Below, one piece after another: positions 1 through 7,787 of a stretch of 64,000 bases of DNA. A program made the position numbers and the translations under genes. The stretch is from Poriferisphaera corsica (GTDB taxonomy: Bacteria > Planctomycetota > Phycisphaerae > Phycisphaerales > Phycisphaeraceae): NCBI RefSeq assembly GCF_007747445.1, contig NZ_CP036425.1, positions 868,001-932,000 of the forward strand. Reading direction: 5' to 3'. Each line of letters starts with the position of its first letter. Position 1 is the first letter of the stretch. The notes under the pieces were generated by a model that saw only the letters and a program-made list of their open reading frames with translations, was not told the DNA's origin and ran no database searches.

Positions 1-699
1 CTACTAAGTGCTTGTGTTTCACTTGATAGAGTCGCAGCCCAGACATCTTCCCTTTATGTCACAGAAGAAGCAGCGTCAAGCATCCGTGTGCCATATCAAC
101 GTAATGGGTCGAGCCTTGACCGACGTCTTGCAGTGTCAGTTTCACAAGCAAGCTTTACAGCGGTTCGTTTGCCTGAACTTCGTCAATTCGCAAAACATGA
201 TCTGATTCAGATCATTATTCAAGAATCCACATCAAGTGACTTTAAGTCATCAATGGATACCGGTAAGGAAACGACGATTGAAGGTAATGTGACGAATCTA
301 CCTAAGTTTCAACTTGCAGACTTACTTGAGCTTCGCATTGATCCCAACGGCGTGACTAATCCGCTGAAAATCGGCGCTGATTATAAGCAAGAGTTTAAGG
401 GTGACGGGGATATCAAAAAGACAGAAACGATTACGGGCAGGATTCAAGCGCGTGTCATCGATGTTAAACCAAACGGAACCCTCGTACTTGAAGCACGCAA
501 ATACAATCAGGTAGACGATGAAGTTGTCGAGATCGTCCTGACAGGCACATGTCGTGCTGAAGACGTTTCCTCCATGAACACCATCACCTCAAGTCAGCTT
601 TATGACTTGCATTTGGTTAAGAAGCACTCCGGAGAACTCCGCAAAGCGACTAAGAAGGGCATTCTTACTCGCATAGCAGAGACTATTTTCAACTTTTAA
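1..699 (+). CDS. flgH: Flagellar L-ring protein FlgH (5' end outside window)
   Basis: FlgH forms the outer-membrane L ring around the flagellar rod. The frame is open from base 1. The first codons read LLSAC, which looks like a lipoprotein lipobox with Cys at bases 13-15, so only the start of the signal peptide is missing. The mature part has the family signature SSLYVTEE, then HDLIQIIIQE, then a beta-rich C-terminal half ending in IAETIFNF. A downstream ATG at base 88 would remove the lipobox and the SLY segment, so it is not the true start. It lies 16 bp upstream of flgI in the same direction, in the usual flgH-flgI order. Confidence 0.9.
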   Translation, partial: LLSACVSLDRVAAQTSSLYVTEEAASSIRVPYQRNGSSLDRRLAVSVSQASFTAVRLPELRQFAKHDLIQIIIQESTSSDFKSSMDTGKETTIEGNVTNLPKFQLADLLELRIDPNGVTNPLKIGADYKQEFKGDGDIKKTETITGRIQARVIDVKPNGTLVLEARKYNQVDDEVVEIVLTGTCRAEDVSSMNTITSSQLYDLHLVKKHSGELRKATKKGILTRIAETIFNF

Positions 700-715
700 A
701 CACTGGGTAATCAAT

Positions 716-1825
716 ATGAAAAAGATTCATCAACAATTCATTTGTTTCGCAGTGTTTAGCCTCTTTATATTGGCGACACTTCAGCAAGTCAGTGCTGTGC
801 AGATTATGGATATCGCTAGGCCCAAAGGTGCTGAAACCAGTTCCCTAACCGCTTACGGCTTGGTTGTTGGTTTGAATGGAACTGGAGATGGCGGAAAGTT
901 TGATGCGACTAATCGTGCATTAGCACAAACAATCGCCCATCTAACAGATGAAACAGTGACCGCCTCTGAAATGTCATCGTCAAAGAACGTTGCGCTGGTC
1001 GCAATCTCAGCTGAAATACCTGCCTCCGGTGTTCGAGAAGGTGATCGTATCGAAGTCAAGGTGAGCGCCGTCGGATCAGCAAAAAGTCTCGAAGGTGGCC
1101 GCTTATTCCTCTCGCCAATGATCGGCCCATACCCTAATGCACCAATTTTTGCGATGGCAGAAGGTGCTGTTCAGATTAATGCAAACACGCCAACCAGCGG
1201 AGTGATTTATAGAGGGGCACAGCTGACTCGTGATGTGACTACACGCTTCCTCGATGAGTACGGCAACATTACTCTCGTACTTGATGAGCAGCACGCACAA
1301 CTCAATATTGCTGTGTTGCTCGCTGATCAAATCAATGCAGAACACAATCCAGATGATTTTTCTGGCGACCCAAGAAGAACAAGTCAAATTGCATGGGCTC
1401 AGGATGCAAAAAACGTCAAAGTCAACGTCCCACTCGAATACCGTCAGCATGTCGCACAGTTTTTAGCCAAGATCATGTCGACCTATATCCCCAAAGATTT
1501 TATGCGTGGACAGGCCGTTGTGTATATCAACATGAAAGAAGAAACAATCGCGGTTGATGGTGCTGTTGAGATATCACCGGTTGGTATTTCAAACAGTGGT
1601 TTGGAAATTTCAACGATCACACCAGCCCCAGTCGCCTCACCAATAAATCCAATTGTTGAAAGAAATCGATTCGTTGCAATGAATGCAAAGGAAGATGATA
1701 GCCCACAGCTGAATGATCTCATTGATACCTTTAACCAATTAAAGACGCCGATGAAAGATCGAATCAGCATTATCAAAGCCATGCATAAAAGTGGCAATAT
1801 CCACGCAAAACTCATTATCGAATAA
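716..1825 (+). CDS. flgI: Flagellar P-ring protein FlgI
   Basis: FlgI assembles in the periplasm into the P ring that supports the rod in the peptidoglycan layer. The 369 residues match the usual family length. A signal peptide (about residues 1-27, ending near VSA) is followed by the conserved N-terminal pattern DIARPKGAE, LTAYGLVVGLNGTGDG and later LLADQINAEHNPDD. The C-terminal part carries VAMNAKEDDSPQLNDLIDTFNQLK and ends in IIKAMHKSGNIHAKLIIE, as is usual for FlgI. It sits between flgH and the flgJ-like gene, and 4 bp separate its stop from the next ATG, which suggests one operon. Confidence 0.95.
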   Translation: MKKIHQQFICFAVFSLFILATLQQVSAVQIMDIARPKGAETSSLTAYGLVVGLNGTGDGGKFDATNRALAQTIAHLTDETVTASEMSSSKNVALVAISAEIPASGVREGDRIEVKVSAVGSAKSLEGGRLFLSPMIGPYPNAPIFAMAEGAVQINANTPTSGVIYRGAQLTRDVTTRFLDEYGNITLVLDEQHAQLNIAVLLADQINAEHNPDDFSGDPRRTSQIAWAQDAKNVKVNVPLEYRQHVAQFLAKIMSTYIPKDFMRGQAVVYINMKEETIAVDGAVEISPVGISNSGLEISTITPAPVASPINPIVERNRFVAMNAKEDDSPQLNDLIDTFNQLKTPMKDRISIIKAMHKSGNIHAKLIIE

Positions 1826-1829
1826 AACC

Positions 1830-2246
1830 ATGAATATCGAATCAATACAAAACTCGAATCTATCTTTGCCACCATCCATGATGGACACGCAAAGAGTATC
1901 TCATGAAAAATTTGATTCACTTGCCGCAGAAGCACGTGAAGCTTTGAATAAAAAGCCAAGTGAACTTGAAGCAAAAATTCGCGATGCTTCCGAGCAGCTT
2001 GTTTCCAGTTCATTTGTTTTGCCAATCCTGCAACAGATGCAAAATGATCCGTTCCGTAGCGAGCTTTTTCATGGTGGTCAGGCCGAAGATATTTTCTCAC
2101 AGCAATGGAATACCAAGATCGCTGACGACATGGTTAAACGTGCGAATTTCCCAATGGTCGAAGCGGTATACAACAAGATCATGAATCACGCCAGCAATCA
2201 AACCGGTGCAAATACTCAATCGAAAGCGTTAGATATCAATGGATAA
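1830..2246 (+). CDS. flgJ: Rod-binding protein, FlgJ N-terminal type
   Basis: This 138-residue protein corresponds to the rod-binding domain of FlgJ and lacks the C-terminal muramidase domain found in gammaproteobacterial FlgJ. It probably caps the growing rod in the periplasm. The recognisable stretch is SSFVLPILQQMQNDP, FHGGQAEDIFSQQWN and IADDMVKRANFPMVEAVY, at about residues 55-110. The ATG at 1830 is chosen because it follows the flgI stop by 4 bp; a longer frame from 1791 would overlap flgI. Its 3' end overlaps the FlgN-like gene by 8 bp, so translation is probably coupled. A peptidoglycan hydrolase partner is not in the window. Confidence 0.8.
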   Translation: MNIESIQNSNLSLPPSMMDTQRVSHEKFDSLAAEAREALNKKPSELEAKIRDASEQLVSSSFVLPILQQMQNDPFRSELFHGGQAEDIFSQQWNTKIADDMVKRANFPMVEAVYNKIMNHASNQTGANTQSKALDING

Positions 2247-2754
2247 ATCAATCGATAATCAAATCAACACGCTTGATCTAATCTTGCAAAAACAATTGCA
2301 ATTACACACCTCATTACTCGATTTGCTCAAGCAAAAACGTAATGCGATCGGTAGCAGTGACCCCTCGCAAATGACAAATATCTGTGAGCTTGAGCAGGAA
2401 AAAATACATCTAATCAAGCAGCTGGAAAATAAACGCCAACAGATTGTTATTAACGTAACGAAGCATCTGAATCCACAAGCAACTCTGCCGCTAACAATGC
2501 AGGATATCGCGCAGTATATCGGCGGCACCGAAGGTGATCGGCTGCTCATACGACGAAACCAATTACGCCAAAAGATGGAAGATGTACGCCAGCAAGCGTC
2601 AATCGCGAAACGCGCAACCGAGTCACTCATGCGTCACATGCAAAGTATTGTGCAAACAATCACAGCCGCCTCATCAGGGACTGCTTCATATGGCGATAGC
2701 GGCGTCATGAATAACCGAGGCATGAACATGAGTTCATTGAACTTAACTGCCTAA
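2239..2754 (+). CDS. flgN: FlgN-family flagellar export chaperone
   Basis: This 171-residue protein is predicted to be mostly alpha-helical. It starts with a long amphipathic heptad-rich stretch (DLILQKQLQLHTSLLDLLKQKRNAI), then a further helix (ICELEQEKIHLIKQLENKRQQ) that resembles the FlgN chaperone of FlgK and FlgL. The C-terminal tail is Gly/Ser/Met rich. The sequence similarity is weak, so the call rests mainly on position: it overlaps the rod-binding gene and directly precedes flgK and flgL, the two substrates of FlgN. It would act in the cytoplasm, delivering hook-associated proteins to the export gate. Confidence 0.7.
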   Translation: MDKSIDNQINTLDLILQKQLQLHTSLLDLLKQKRNAIGSSDPSQMTNICELEQEKIHLIKQLENKRQQIVINVTKHLNPQATLPLTMQDIAQYIGGTEGDRLLIRRNQLRQKMEDVRQQASIAKRATESLMRHMQSIVQTITAASSGTASYGDSGVMNNRGMNMSSLNLTA

Positions 2755-2778
2755 CTCGATATTTACCGGATCGTTATC

Positions 2779-4482
2779 ATGGGTTTAAATACCGCATTAC
2801 AAATCGGCCGATCAGGATTACTCACCGCTCAAACTGCTTTGGAGTTGACCGGTAATAATCTTGCGAATGCCGCAACGCCCGGCTACCACCGCAATAATGT
2901 TGTGCTTTCCGCGGTTGCTTCTCAAAGATTAGGCCCCAACGTTTATCTTGGCCAAGGTGTTCAGCTAGATAGTATCGTTCGTCAGACTGACGAAGCGCTT
3001 GAAGCCCGGATTCGTGGTTCAATCTCAGATGGTTCGTATTCTCAGACACGTACTGATTTGCTCAAACAAATCGAATCAATCGAAGGTGAATTTACCACCG
3101 TTAATGTCTCCAGTAAGCTAGGCAAATTCTTTGATTCATGGAGTGGTCTTGCGTCCAAACCACAGGATGATGCAAAGCGCACAATCGTTATTTCCGAATC
3201 TGAAACGCTAGCTCGCCACATTCAACAGATTGATAGCGAAATCAAGGACCTGCGAGGGCAAACCGATAGCGCCATCAAGCAAAGTGTCGTTTCCGTCAAT
3301 GATACGCTTGAGCAAATCGGTCAGCTCAATCAACAGATCGCACTCAGTGAACAGGGGACAGGCAATGCTTCTTCTCTCCGTGATCAACGTGACCAATTAC
3401 TCGCTGAGCTTTCGAAGTACATGGATGTTTCAACCGTCGAAATGCCCAGTGGTAGTGTCGATGTTTATGTTGGCTCAATTCCGATTGTGATGAACGGGCA
3501 ACCACAGCGCATTGAAGTTGCGTACGACACAATCAATGGTGTTTCAACACCTGTCATCAAAGCTGGCAAAGATAAAGATCCACTCGTGATGAATGGTGGC
3601 CAGCTCGGAGCTCTCATTGATTACCGCACCATTGATCTCGAAAAAACAATCGATTCTCTCGATTCACTTGCAAAACAGCTGATTTTTGAGGTCAACAAGC
3701 AACACTCCCAATCGCAAGGCCTTTCAGGCTTCACAGATATCACCGGCACTTACACAGTACAGGATTCCTCTGCCGCTCTTAATTCAGTCGCAGCAGGCAT
3801 GGAATTCACGCCAGAACATGGCAGCTTCAAAATCCATGTCAAGGATAAAAGCACAGGTCAGATGACAACCTCCGTTATCAATATCGATCTTGATGGTATT
3901 GGTGGCGACGATACCTCACTTGATTCACTCGTTGCTCAGATCAACAGCGTAGCCGGCATATCCGCTTCAATCTCACCTTCTGGCCAGATCAAACTCAACG
4001 CTGATGGCTCAAATCTTGAAATGTCATTCAGTGAGGATTCGAGTGGTGTACTTGCTGCACTCGGGGTGAATACATTCTTCGATGGCTACAACGCCACAAC
4101 AATCGCTGTAAACGATGTAATCAAAAGTGATTCTTCAAAAATCGCTTCAGGTCGCGGTCATCTTGCTGGTGATAATACAGCCGCTCTGGCGATTGACGCT
4201 TTACGCGACGAGCCTATTGATGGTTTTAATGGTACGTCAATCACAGATTTTTGGAACAAGCATGTCCAAGATCTCGCGGTCAATATTTCACAGTCAAACA
4301 GTCAAGCGACAGCTGACCAAACCGTTAAAAACAGTCTAGAAGCACAACAGCAATCTATCTCCGGTGTCAATGTTGATGAAGAAACCATCAACCTGATGAA
4401 ATACCAACAAGCATACCAGGCTTCTGCCCGTTACCTCAGTACCGTTCAGCAGCTTATGGAAACACTGCTCTCACTTGCCTAA
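2779..4482 (+). CDS. flgK: Flagellar hook-associated protein 1 FlgK
   Basis: FlgK forms the first junction layer between hook and filament. The N-terminus has the rod/hook family signature (LLTAQTALELTGNNLANAAT followed by PGYHRN). A coiled-coil region follows at about 60-190. The extreme C-terminus (GVNVDEETINLMKYQQAYQA ... ARYLSTVQQLMETLLSL) is the classic FlgK/FlgE ending. At 567 residues it is in the usual range. The ATG at 2779 lies 24 bp after the flgN stop. The downstream flgL start follows 37 bp after its stop, so flgK and flgL are very likely cotranscribed. Confidence 0.95.
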   Translation: MGLNTALQIGRSGLLTAQTALELTGNNLANAATPGYHRNNVVLSAVASQRLGPNVYLGQGVQLDSIVRQTDEALEARIRGSISDGSYSQTRTDLLKQIESIEGEFTTVNVSSKLGKFFDSWSGLASKPQDDAKRTIVISESETLARHIQQIDSEIKDLRGQTDSAIKQSVVSVNDTLEQIGQLNQQIALSEQGTGNASSLRDQRDQLLAELSKYMDVSTVEMPSGSVDVYVGSIPIVMNGQPQRIEVAYDTINGVSTPVIKAGKDKDPLVMNGGQLGALIDYRTIDLEKTIDSLDSLAKQLIFEVNKQHSQSQGLSGFTDITGTYTVQDSSAALNSVAAGMEFTPEHGSFKIHVKDKSTGQMTTSVINIDLDGIGGDDTSLDSLVAQINSVAGISASISPSGQIKLNADGSNLEMSFSEDSSGVLAALGVNTFFDGYNATTIAVNDVIKSDSSKIASGRGHLAGDNTAALAIDALRDEPIDGFNGTSITDFWNKHVQDLAVNISQSNSQATADQTVKNSLEAQQQSISGVNVDEETINLMKYQQAYQASARYLSTVQQLMETLLSLA

Positions 4483-4519
4483 GCATGAGTTAGTGAGATT
4501 AGAACTTAGGAATACAATC

Positions 4520-6472
4520 ATGAGTGGATACGGCTCAATCGTCGGACGCACAACCATGAATCTCAACTCAAATGCACTGCGATACAATCTCAATCGTACG
4601 CAGCTTGAGATGTTCAAAGTCCAGCAGCAACTTCAGACCAACCAAAAATATGCTGCGCCTTCCGATGGTGCAAGCGCAACCTCCGCTATCTTGCAGCTCA
4701 CACAACAGCTGCAAGCTCGTGAGCAATGGAACCTTAACCTGAACGAAGCCAAAAGCTCGCTTGATACAATCGATAGCTCGCTGAGCGAGATCACAAAAAC
4801 ACTTCTTGAATCCATCAGCATTGGCTCCAGCCAAATCGGTACCGGTTCAACCGAAGATACACGTAAAGATCAGGCCAAAGTGATTGATGAGCAACTCAAG
4901 TCAATCCTCACACTTGTTAATCAGCAATATAGCGGCCTTTCACTTTTCGGTGGAAACAATGGCGCCAGCAACGGCGGCAAGGTCTTTGAAGATTTTATGG
5001 GTGGCATCCGCTATGTTGGCGGCTCAGATAATCTCCAAACAAACTTCGGTGGCATTAACAAACAAGATTTCACTTCGAATGGGCTTGATGCTTTCGGGGC
5101 TCTCTCCTCACGCATTGAATCAAATGTCGACCTCCAGATTAAAGCAACACCTGAGACCCGCCTCGAAGATATTGAAGGCGCTGATCAGCTTGGTATCCGA
5201 GACGGCGGCATCCGCGTAAACGTCAACGGTTCCGAAATCTACGTTAATCTTTCTTCTGCCGAAACCATGGGCGATGTCGTCACGCGTGTTAATGATGCGA
5301 TCAACCTATCTGCTCCTGGTGCGGGTTCACTCGCTGTCACAGACGAAGGTTTCTCACTTTCCGCCACAGCGGGCAACAACATTACCATTTCCGAATCCGG
5401 CGGCGGTGCGACCGCTTCGGATCTCGGCATCAAACTGACCGCCACGCCAGGCACCACCGTCAACGGCCCATCCGTAAACCCAAAACTAACTCCTCAAACA
5501 GAACTGTCTTCGTTTGGCTCATCCGTCGACTTTGCCAGCGGACTGAAAGTTACGCAAGGCGGTGTCACAAAAACAATCGATTTTAGCAGTGCGCAAACTG
5601 TCGAAGATATGATGAATATCGTTGACCAGGCTGAGCTTGGCATCAAGCTTCAAATCAACGAAGCAGGCACGGGCTTCAATCTCATATCTGAGGTCAGCGG
5701 CATCCGTCTAACGGTTGGCGAAAACGGCGGCACAACCGCTCATGATCTCGGCATCTCATCGCTAGGCGATCAAACCCGCCTCGACTCCTTCCGTGAAGGG
5801 CTTGGCGTTGAGTCAGTCCATGATAAAACAGATTTCCGCGTGACAACTCACGACGGCACGACATTCGAAGTCGATGTTACCGGTGCAAACACCGTCAAAG
5901 ACGTGATTGATCGCATTAATGATGCCGCCACCACTGCTGGTCTAACGGTTGGTACTGATTTCTCTGTTGGTTATGCCTCAGACGGCACTGGCATCACTTT
6001 TTCCGATAACACAACTGGCACGAGTGATTTTCAGATCGAAAATATCAACGAATCACAAGCCGCGGAACATTTGGGGATCGCTAAAAACGCAGGCGCTACA
6101 AACAGCTTTACAAGCGACGATAACGCGAAGGTTGTCGTGCAGAATATTTTTACGAATTTAATGGATTTATCTGCAGCTTTGTACAAAAACGATGTCTCTG
6201 GCATCACTTTTGCTACAGATAAATTAGAGGATAGAAATAAAGAAGTGATTCTGGCTCGCGCAGCATCAAGCGTGGACGCGAACAGAGTCGCTTTGCAGCT
6301 CGAACGGTCGCTTGAACTTGAAACATCGGAAAAATCAATGCTTTCCCTTATTCAAGAGGTCGACACAACTGAGGCAATCACTCAGTTCCAGATGCTGCAA
6401 GTACAACTGCAGGCCTCCTTACAACTAGGAGCGCAAAACATGCAGAATAGCCTAATGAATTTCTTGCGCTAG
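4520..6472 (+). CDS. flgL: Flagellar hook-associated protein 3 FlgL, enlarged
   Basis: FlgL is the hook-filament junction protein just distal to FlgK. The N-terminal 130 residues (MNLNSNALRYNLNRTQLEMF, KYAAPSDGAS) and the C-terminal 100 residues (LLARAASS-type helix, EVDTTEAITQFQMLQVQLQA) are the conserved D0/D1 helices. At 650 residues it is about twice the length of enterobacterial FlgL. The extra length is a middle region of about three related modules, each with a TxLDxF/ITDF-like opening and a '(T)V(K/E)D(V/M)I(D/N)' helix, as in flagellin IN-motif insertions. ATG 4520 is preferred over upstream TTG 4475 because AGGA lies about 10 bases upstream and the TTG would overlap flgK. Confidence 0.9.
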   Translation: MSGYGSIVGRTTMNLNSNALRYNLNRTQLEMFKVQQQLQTNQKYAAPSDGASATSAILQLTQQLQAREQWNLNLNEAKSSLDTIDSSLSEITKTLLESISIGSSQIGTGSTEDTRKDQAKVIDEQLKSILTLVNQQYSGLSLFGGNNGASNGGKVFEDFMGGIRYVGGSDNLQTNFGGINKQDFTSNGLDAFGALSSRIESNVDLQIKATPETRLEDIEGADQLGIRDGGIRVNVNGSEIYVNLSSAETMGDVVTRVNDAINLSAPGAGSLAVTDEGFSLSATAGNNITISESGGGATASDLGIKLTATPGTTVNGPSVNPKLTPQTELSSFGSSVDFASGLKVTQGGVTKTIDFSSAQTVEDMMNIVDQAELGIKLQINEAGTGFNLISEVSGIRLTVGENGGTTAHDLGISSLGDQTRLDSFREGLGVESVHDKTDFRVTTHDGTTFEVDVTGANTVKDVIDRINDAATTAGLTVGTDFSVGYASDGTGITFSDNTTGTSDFQIENINESQAAEHLGIAKNAGATNSFTSDDNAKVVVQNIFTNLMDLSAALYKNDVSGITFATDKLEDRNKEVILARAASSVDANRVALQLERSLELETSEKSMLSLIQEVDTTEAITQFQMLQVQLQASLQLGAQNMQNSLMNFLR

Positions 6473-6528
6473 AAGGCGCACATAATGCGCAGCGTTGTGT
6501 ATCGTACGGCCCGATACCAAACGCAGCA

Positions 6529-6583
6529 GAAGGCAGGATGCCTTCGACCTCGTTGGAGTAACGAGTGACTATTTCCAGGATGG
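6529..6583 (+). promoter_or_regulatory. Candidate CsrA-binding hairpins in the fliW leader
   Basis: Two perfect 6-bp stems and one 3-bp stem each place GGA in the loop. They are GAAGGC/GCCTTC around AGGAT (6529-6545), CTCGTT/AACGAG around GGAGT (6549-6565), and CCA/TGG around GGA (6575-6583). GGA in a hairpin loop is the hallmark of CsrA target RNA, and csrA lies two genes downstream of flgL. Binding is inferred. Confidence 0.6.
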
Positions 6584-6602
6584 ATGGCCGCTATGAAGGT
6601 TA

Positions 6603-7058
6603 ATGATCATGATGATCAATACCTCGCGTTTCGGTGAAATGGAAGTCGATGATTCTCGGGTCATCTCTTTCGAAAAAGGTTTGCTTGGCTTCCCCAAATA
6701 CAGGCATTACGTCCTGATCGAAGCCGGGCAAGATTCCTACTTCTGGTGGCTTCAGTCCATCGAATTGCCTGAATTGGCTTTCGTCGTCACGGACCCAAGT
6801 CTCTTTGTTCCTACTTATCGCGTTCCTCTTCGTGAAGAACAGATGAAGGACATGGGCATGGATTCCGTCGAAGACGCACAAGTCTTTGTGATCGTAAACA
6901 AACGCGACAACGTTCTGACCGGTAATCTGCAAGGACCACTCGTTATCAATGTAGGTAGCCGCAATGGTGAGCAACTCGTCCTCAGTGACAGACGCTTCAC
7001 CACTCGTGTGCCACTCATTGAGATCGGCAATAACCTGCAGAAAGCAGCTTCTGCGTAA
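6603..7058 (+). CDS. fliW: Flagellar assembly factor FliW
   Basis: FliW binds CsrA and flagellin alternately; when it is free of flagellin it sequesters CsrA and so lets flagellin mRNA be translated. The frame shows the family pattern SRFGEMEVDDSRVISFEKGL, GFPKYRHYVLIE, FWWLQSIELPELAFVVTDP and, toward the end, GNLQGPLVINVGSRNGEQLVL. The 151 residues are typical. Three in-frame ATGs lie at 6603, 6609 and 6612; the AAGG at about 6596 fits the second best, so the first two or three residues are uncertain. It stands 130 bp after flgL, with a GGA-hairpin leader, and shortly before csrA and flagellin. Confidence 0.93.
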   Translation: MIMMINTSRFGEMEVDDSRVISFEKGLLGFPKYRHYVLIEAGQDSYFWWLQSIELPELAFVVTDPSLFVPTYRVPLREEQMKDMGMDSVEDAQVFVIVNKRDNVLTGNLQGPLVINVGSRNGEQLVLSDRRFTTRVPLIEIGNNLQKAASA

Positions 7059-7359
7059 TCCGACTTGCTGAGCAACTTGCGTGATGAACGATCAAATGCG
7101 AATTGTAGCTTCAAGCAAACAATACGCTGAAAATCCTTCACCACACACGATCGACCCACAGGTCAACACGTGTGTAATAACGCAAAACACTCTAAAAACT
7201 GTCGTAGCGATTGATGTTGTTTGTTGTAACGAGTAACTCACATTACTCAGGCATTCAAACCGAATAGCCTCAACTTCATCTGTCGCAAATGTGTTAACGG
7301 GACCCCGCGCACGGATACGCGCAGGGTAAACAATCGGCCCAAGGAAGGAGCCCGACACC
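7059..7359. other. Intergenic region fliW-csrA with leader elements
   Basis: No gene is supported here. There is an inverted repeat, GAGTAA/TTACTC, around a 6-base loop near 7231-7248. At 7307-7322 a GCGC...GCGC stem encloses ACGGATAC, a possible CsrA site (GGA in loop) in the csrA leader. An AAGGAAGGAG ribosome-binding region precedes csrA at about 7341-7350. Confidence 0.4.
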
Positions 7360-7629
7360 ATGCTGGTGCTTTCCCGTCAACGCGACGAAACGATCATGAT
7401 CGGTGATGAAATCGAAATCACCGTCGTCGATATTCGAGGGGATAAAGTCAGACTCGGTATTAACGCGCCAAGACAAGTTCAAGTACACCGTAAAGAAGTG
7501 TATGAGGCAATCAAACGCGAAAACGCCGAAGCCGCACGAGTCCAAGTCGAAGATCTTAACGTCGCTGACAAAAATCTGCGTGGACGAATTAACAAACTCG
7601 CCATGCATCGTCATAACAGGAACGGTTAA
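7360..7629 (+). CDS. csrA: Carbon storage regulator CsrA
   Basis: CsrA is a small RNA-binding dimer that represses translation by covering GGA-containing leaders. The N-terminus [20 protein letters not shown], the core [19 protein letters not shown] and the helix [14 protein letters not shown] are the complete canonical CsrA fold. The 89 residues include a longer C-terminal tail than the 61-residue E. coli protein. The tail, ending in RHNRNG, is basic. The start follows a strong AAGGAAGGAG box. The gene lies between fliW and the flagellin gene, the arrangement associated with FliW-dependent control of flagellin amount. Confidence 0.96.
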   Translation: MLVLSRQRDETIMIGDEIEITVVDIRGDKVRLGINAPRQVQVHRKEVYEAIKRENAEAARVQVEDLNVADKNLRGRINKLAMHRHNRNG

Positions 7630-7746
7630 CTTCATACGGAATAGGGTTTAAACCAACCCGCCTTGATCTAAGCATTTGATAGATTTTCATACGTTTCATG
7701 GAAGAAGCAGCTCAGATCTTGGAATCCAAAACAGCTTAACGCTGAT

Positions 7747-7786
7747 ATCAGGCAGGAGCCTGATCAGACAATCAAGGAGGATTGTC
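7747..7786 (+). promoter_or_regulatory. Two GGA-loop hairpins covering the flagellin ribosome-binding site
   Basis: Two tandem perfect 7-bp stems directly precede the flagellin ATG at 7788. The first has arms ATCAGGC (7747-7753) and GCCTGAT (7758-7764) around AGGA. The second has arms GACAATC (7767-7773) and GATTGTC (7780-7786) around AAGGAG, which is the Shine-Dalgarno sequence itself. This matches the two-site CsrA target known from the Bacillus hag leader. Confidence 0.75.
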
Positions 7787-7787
7787 A

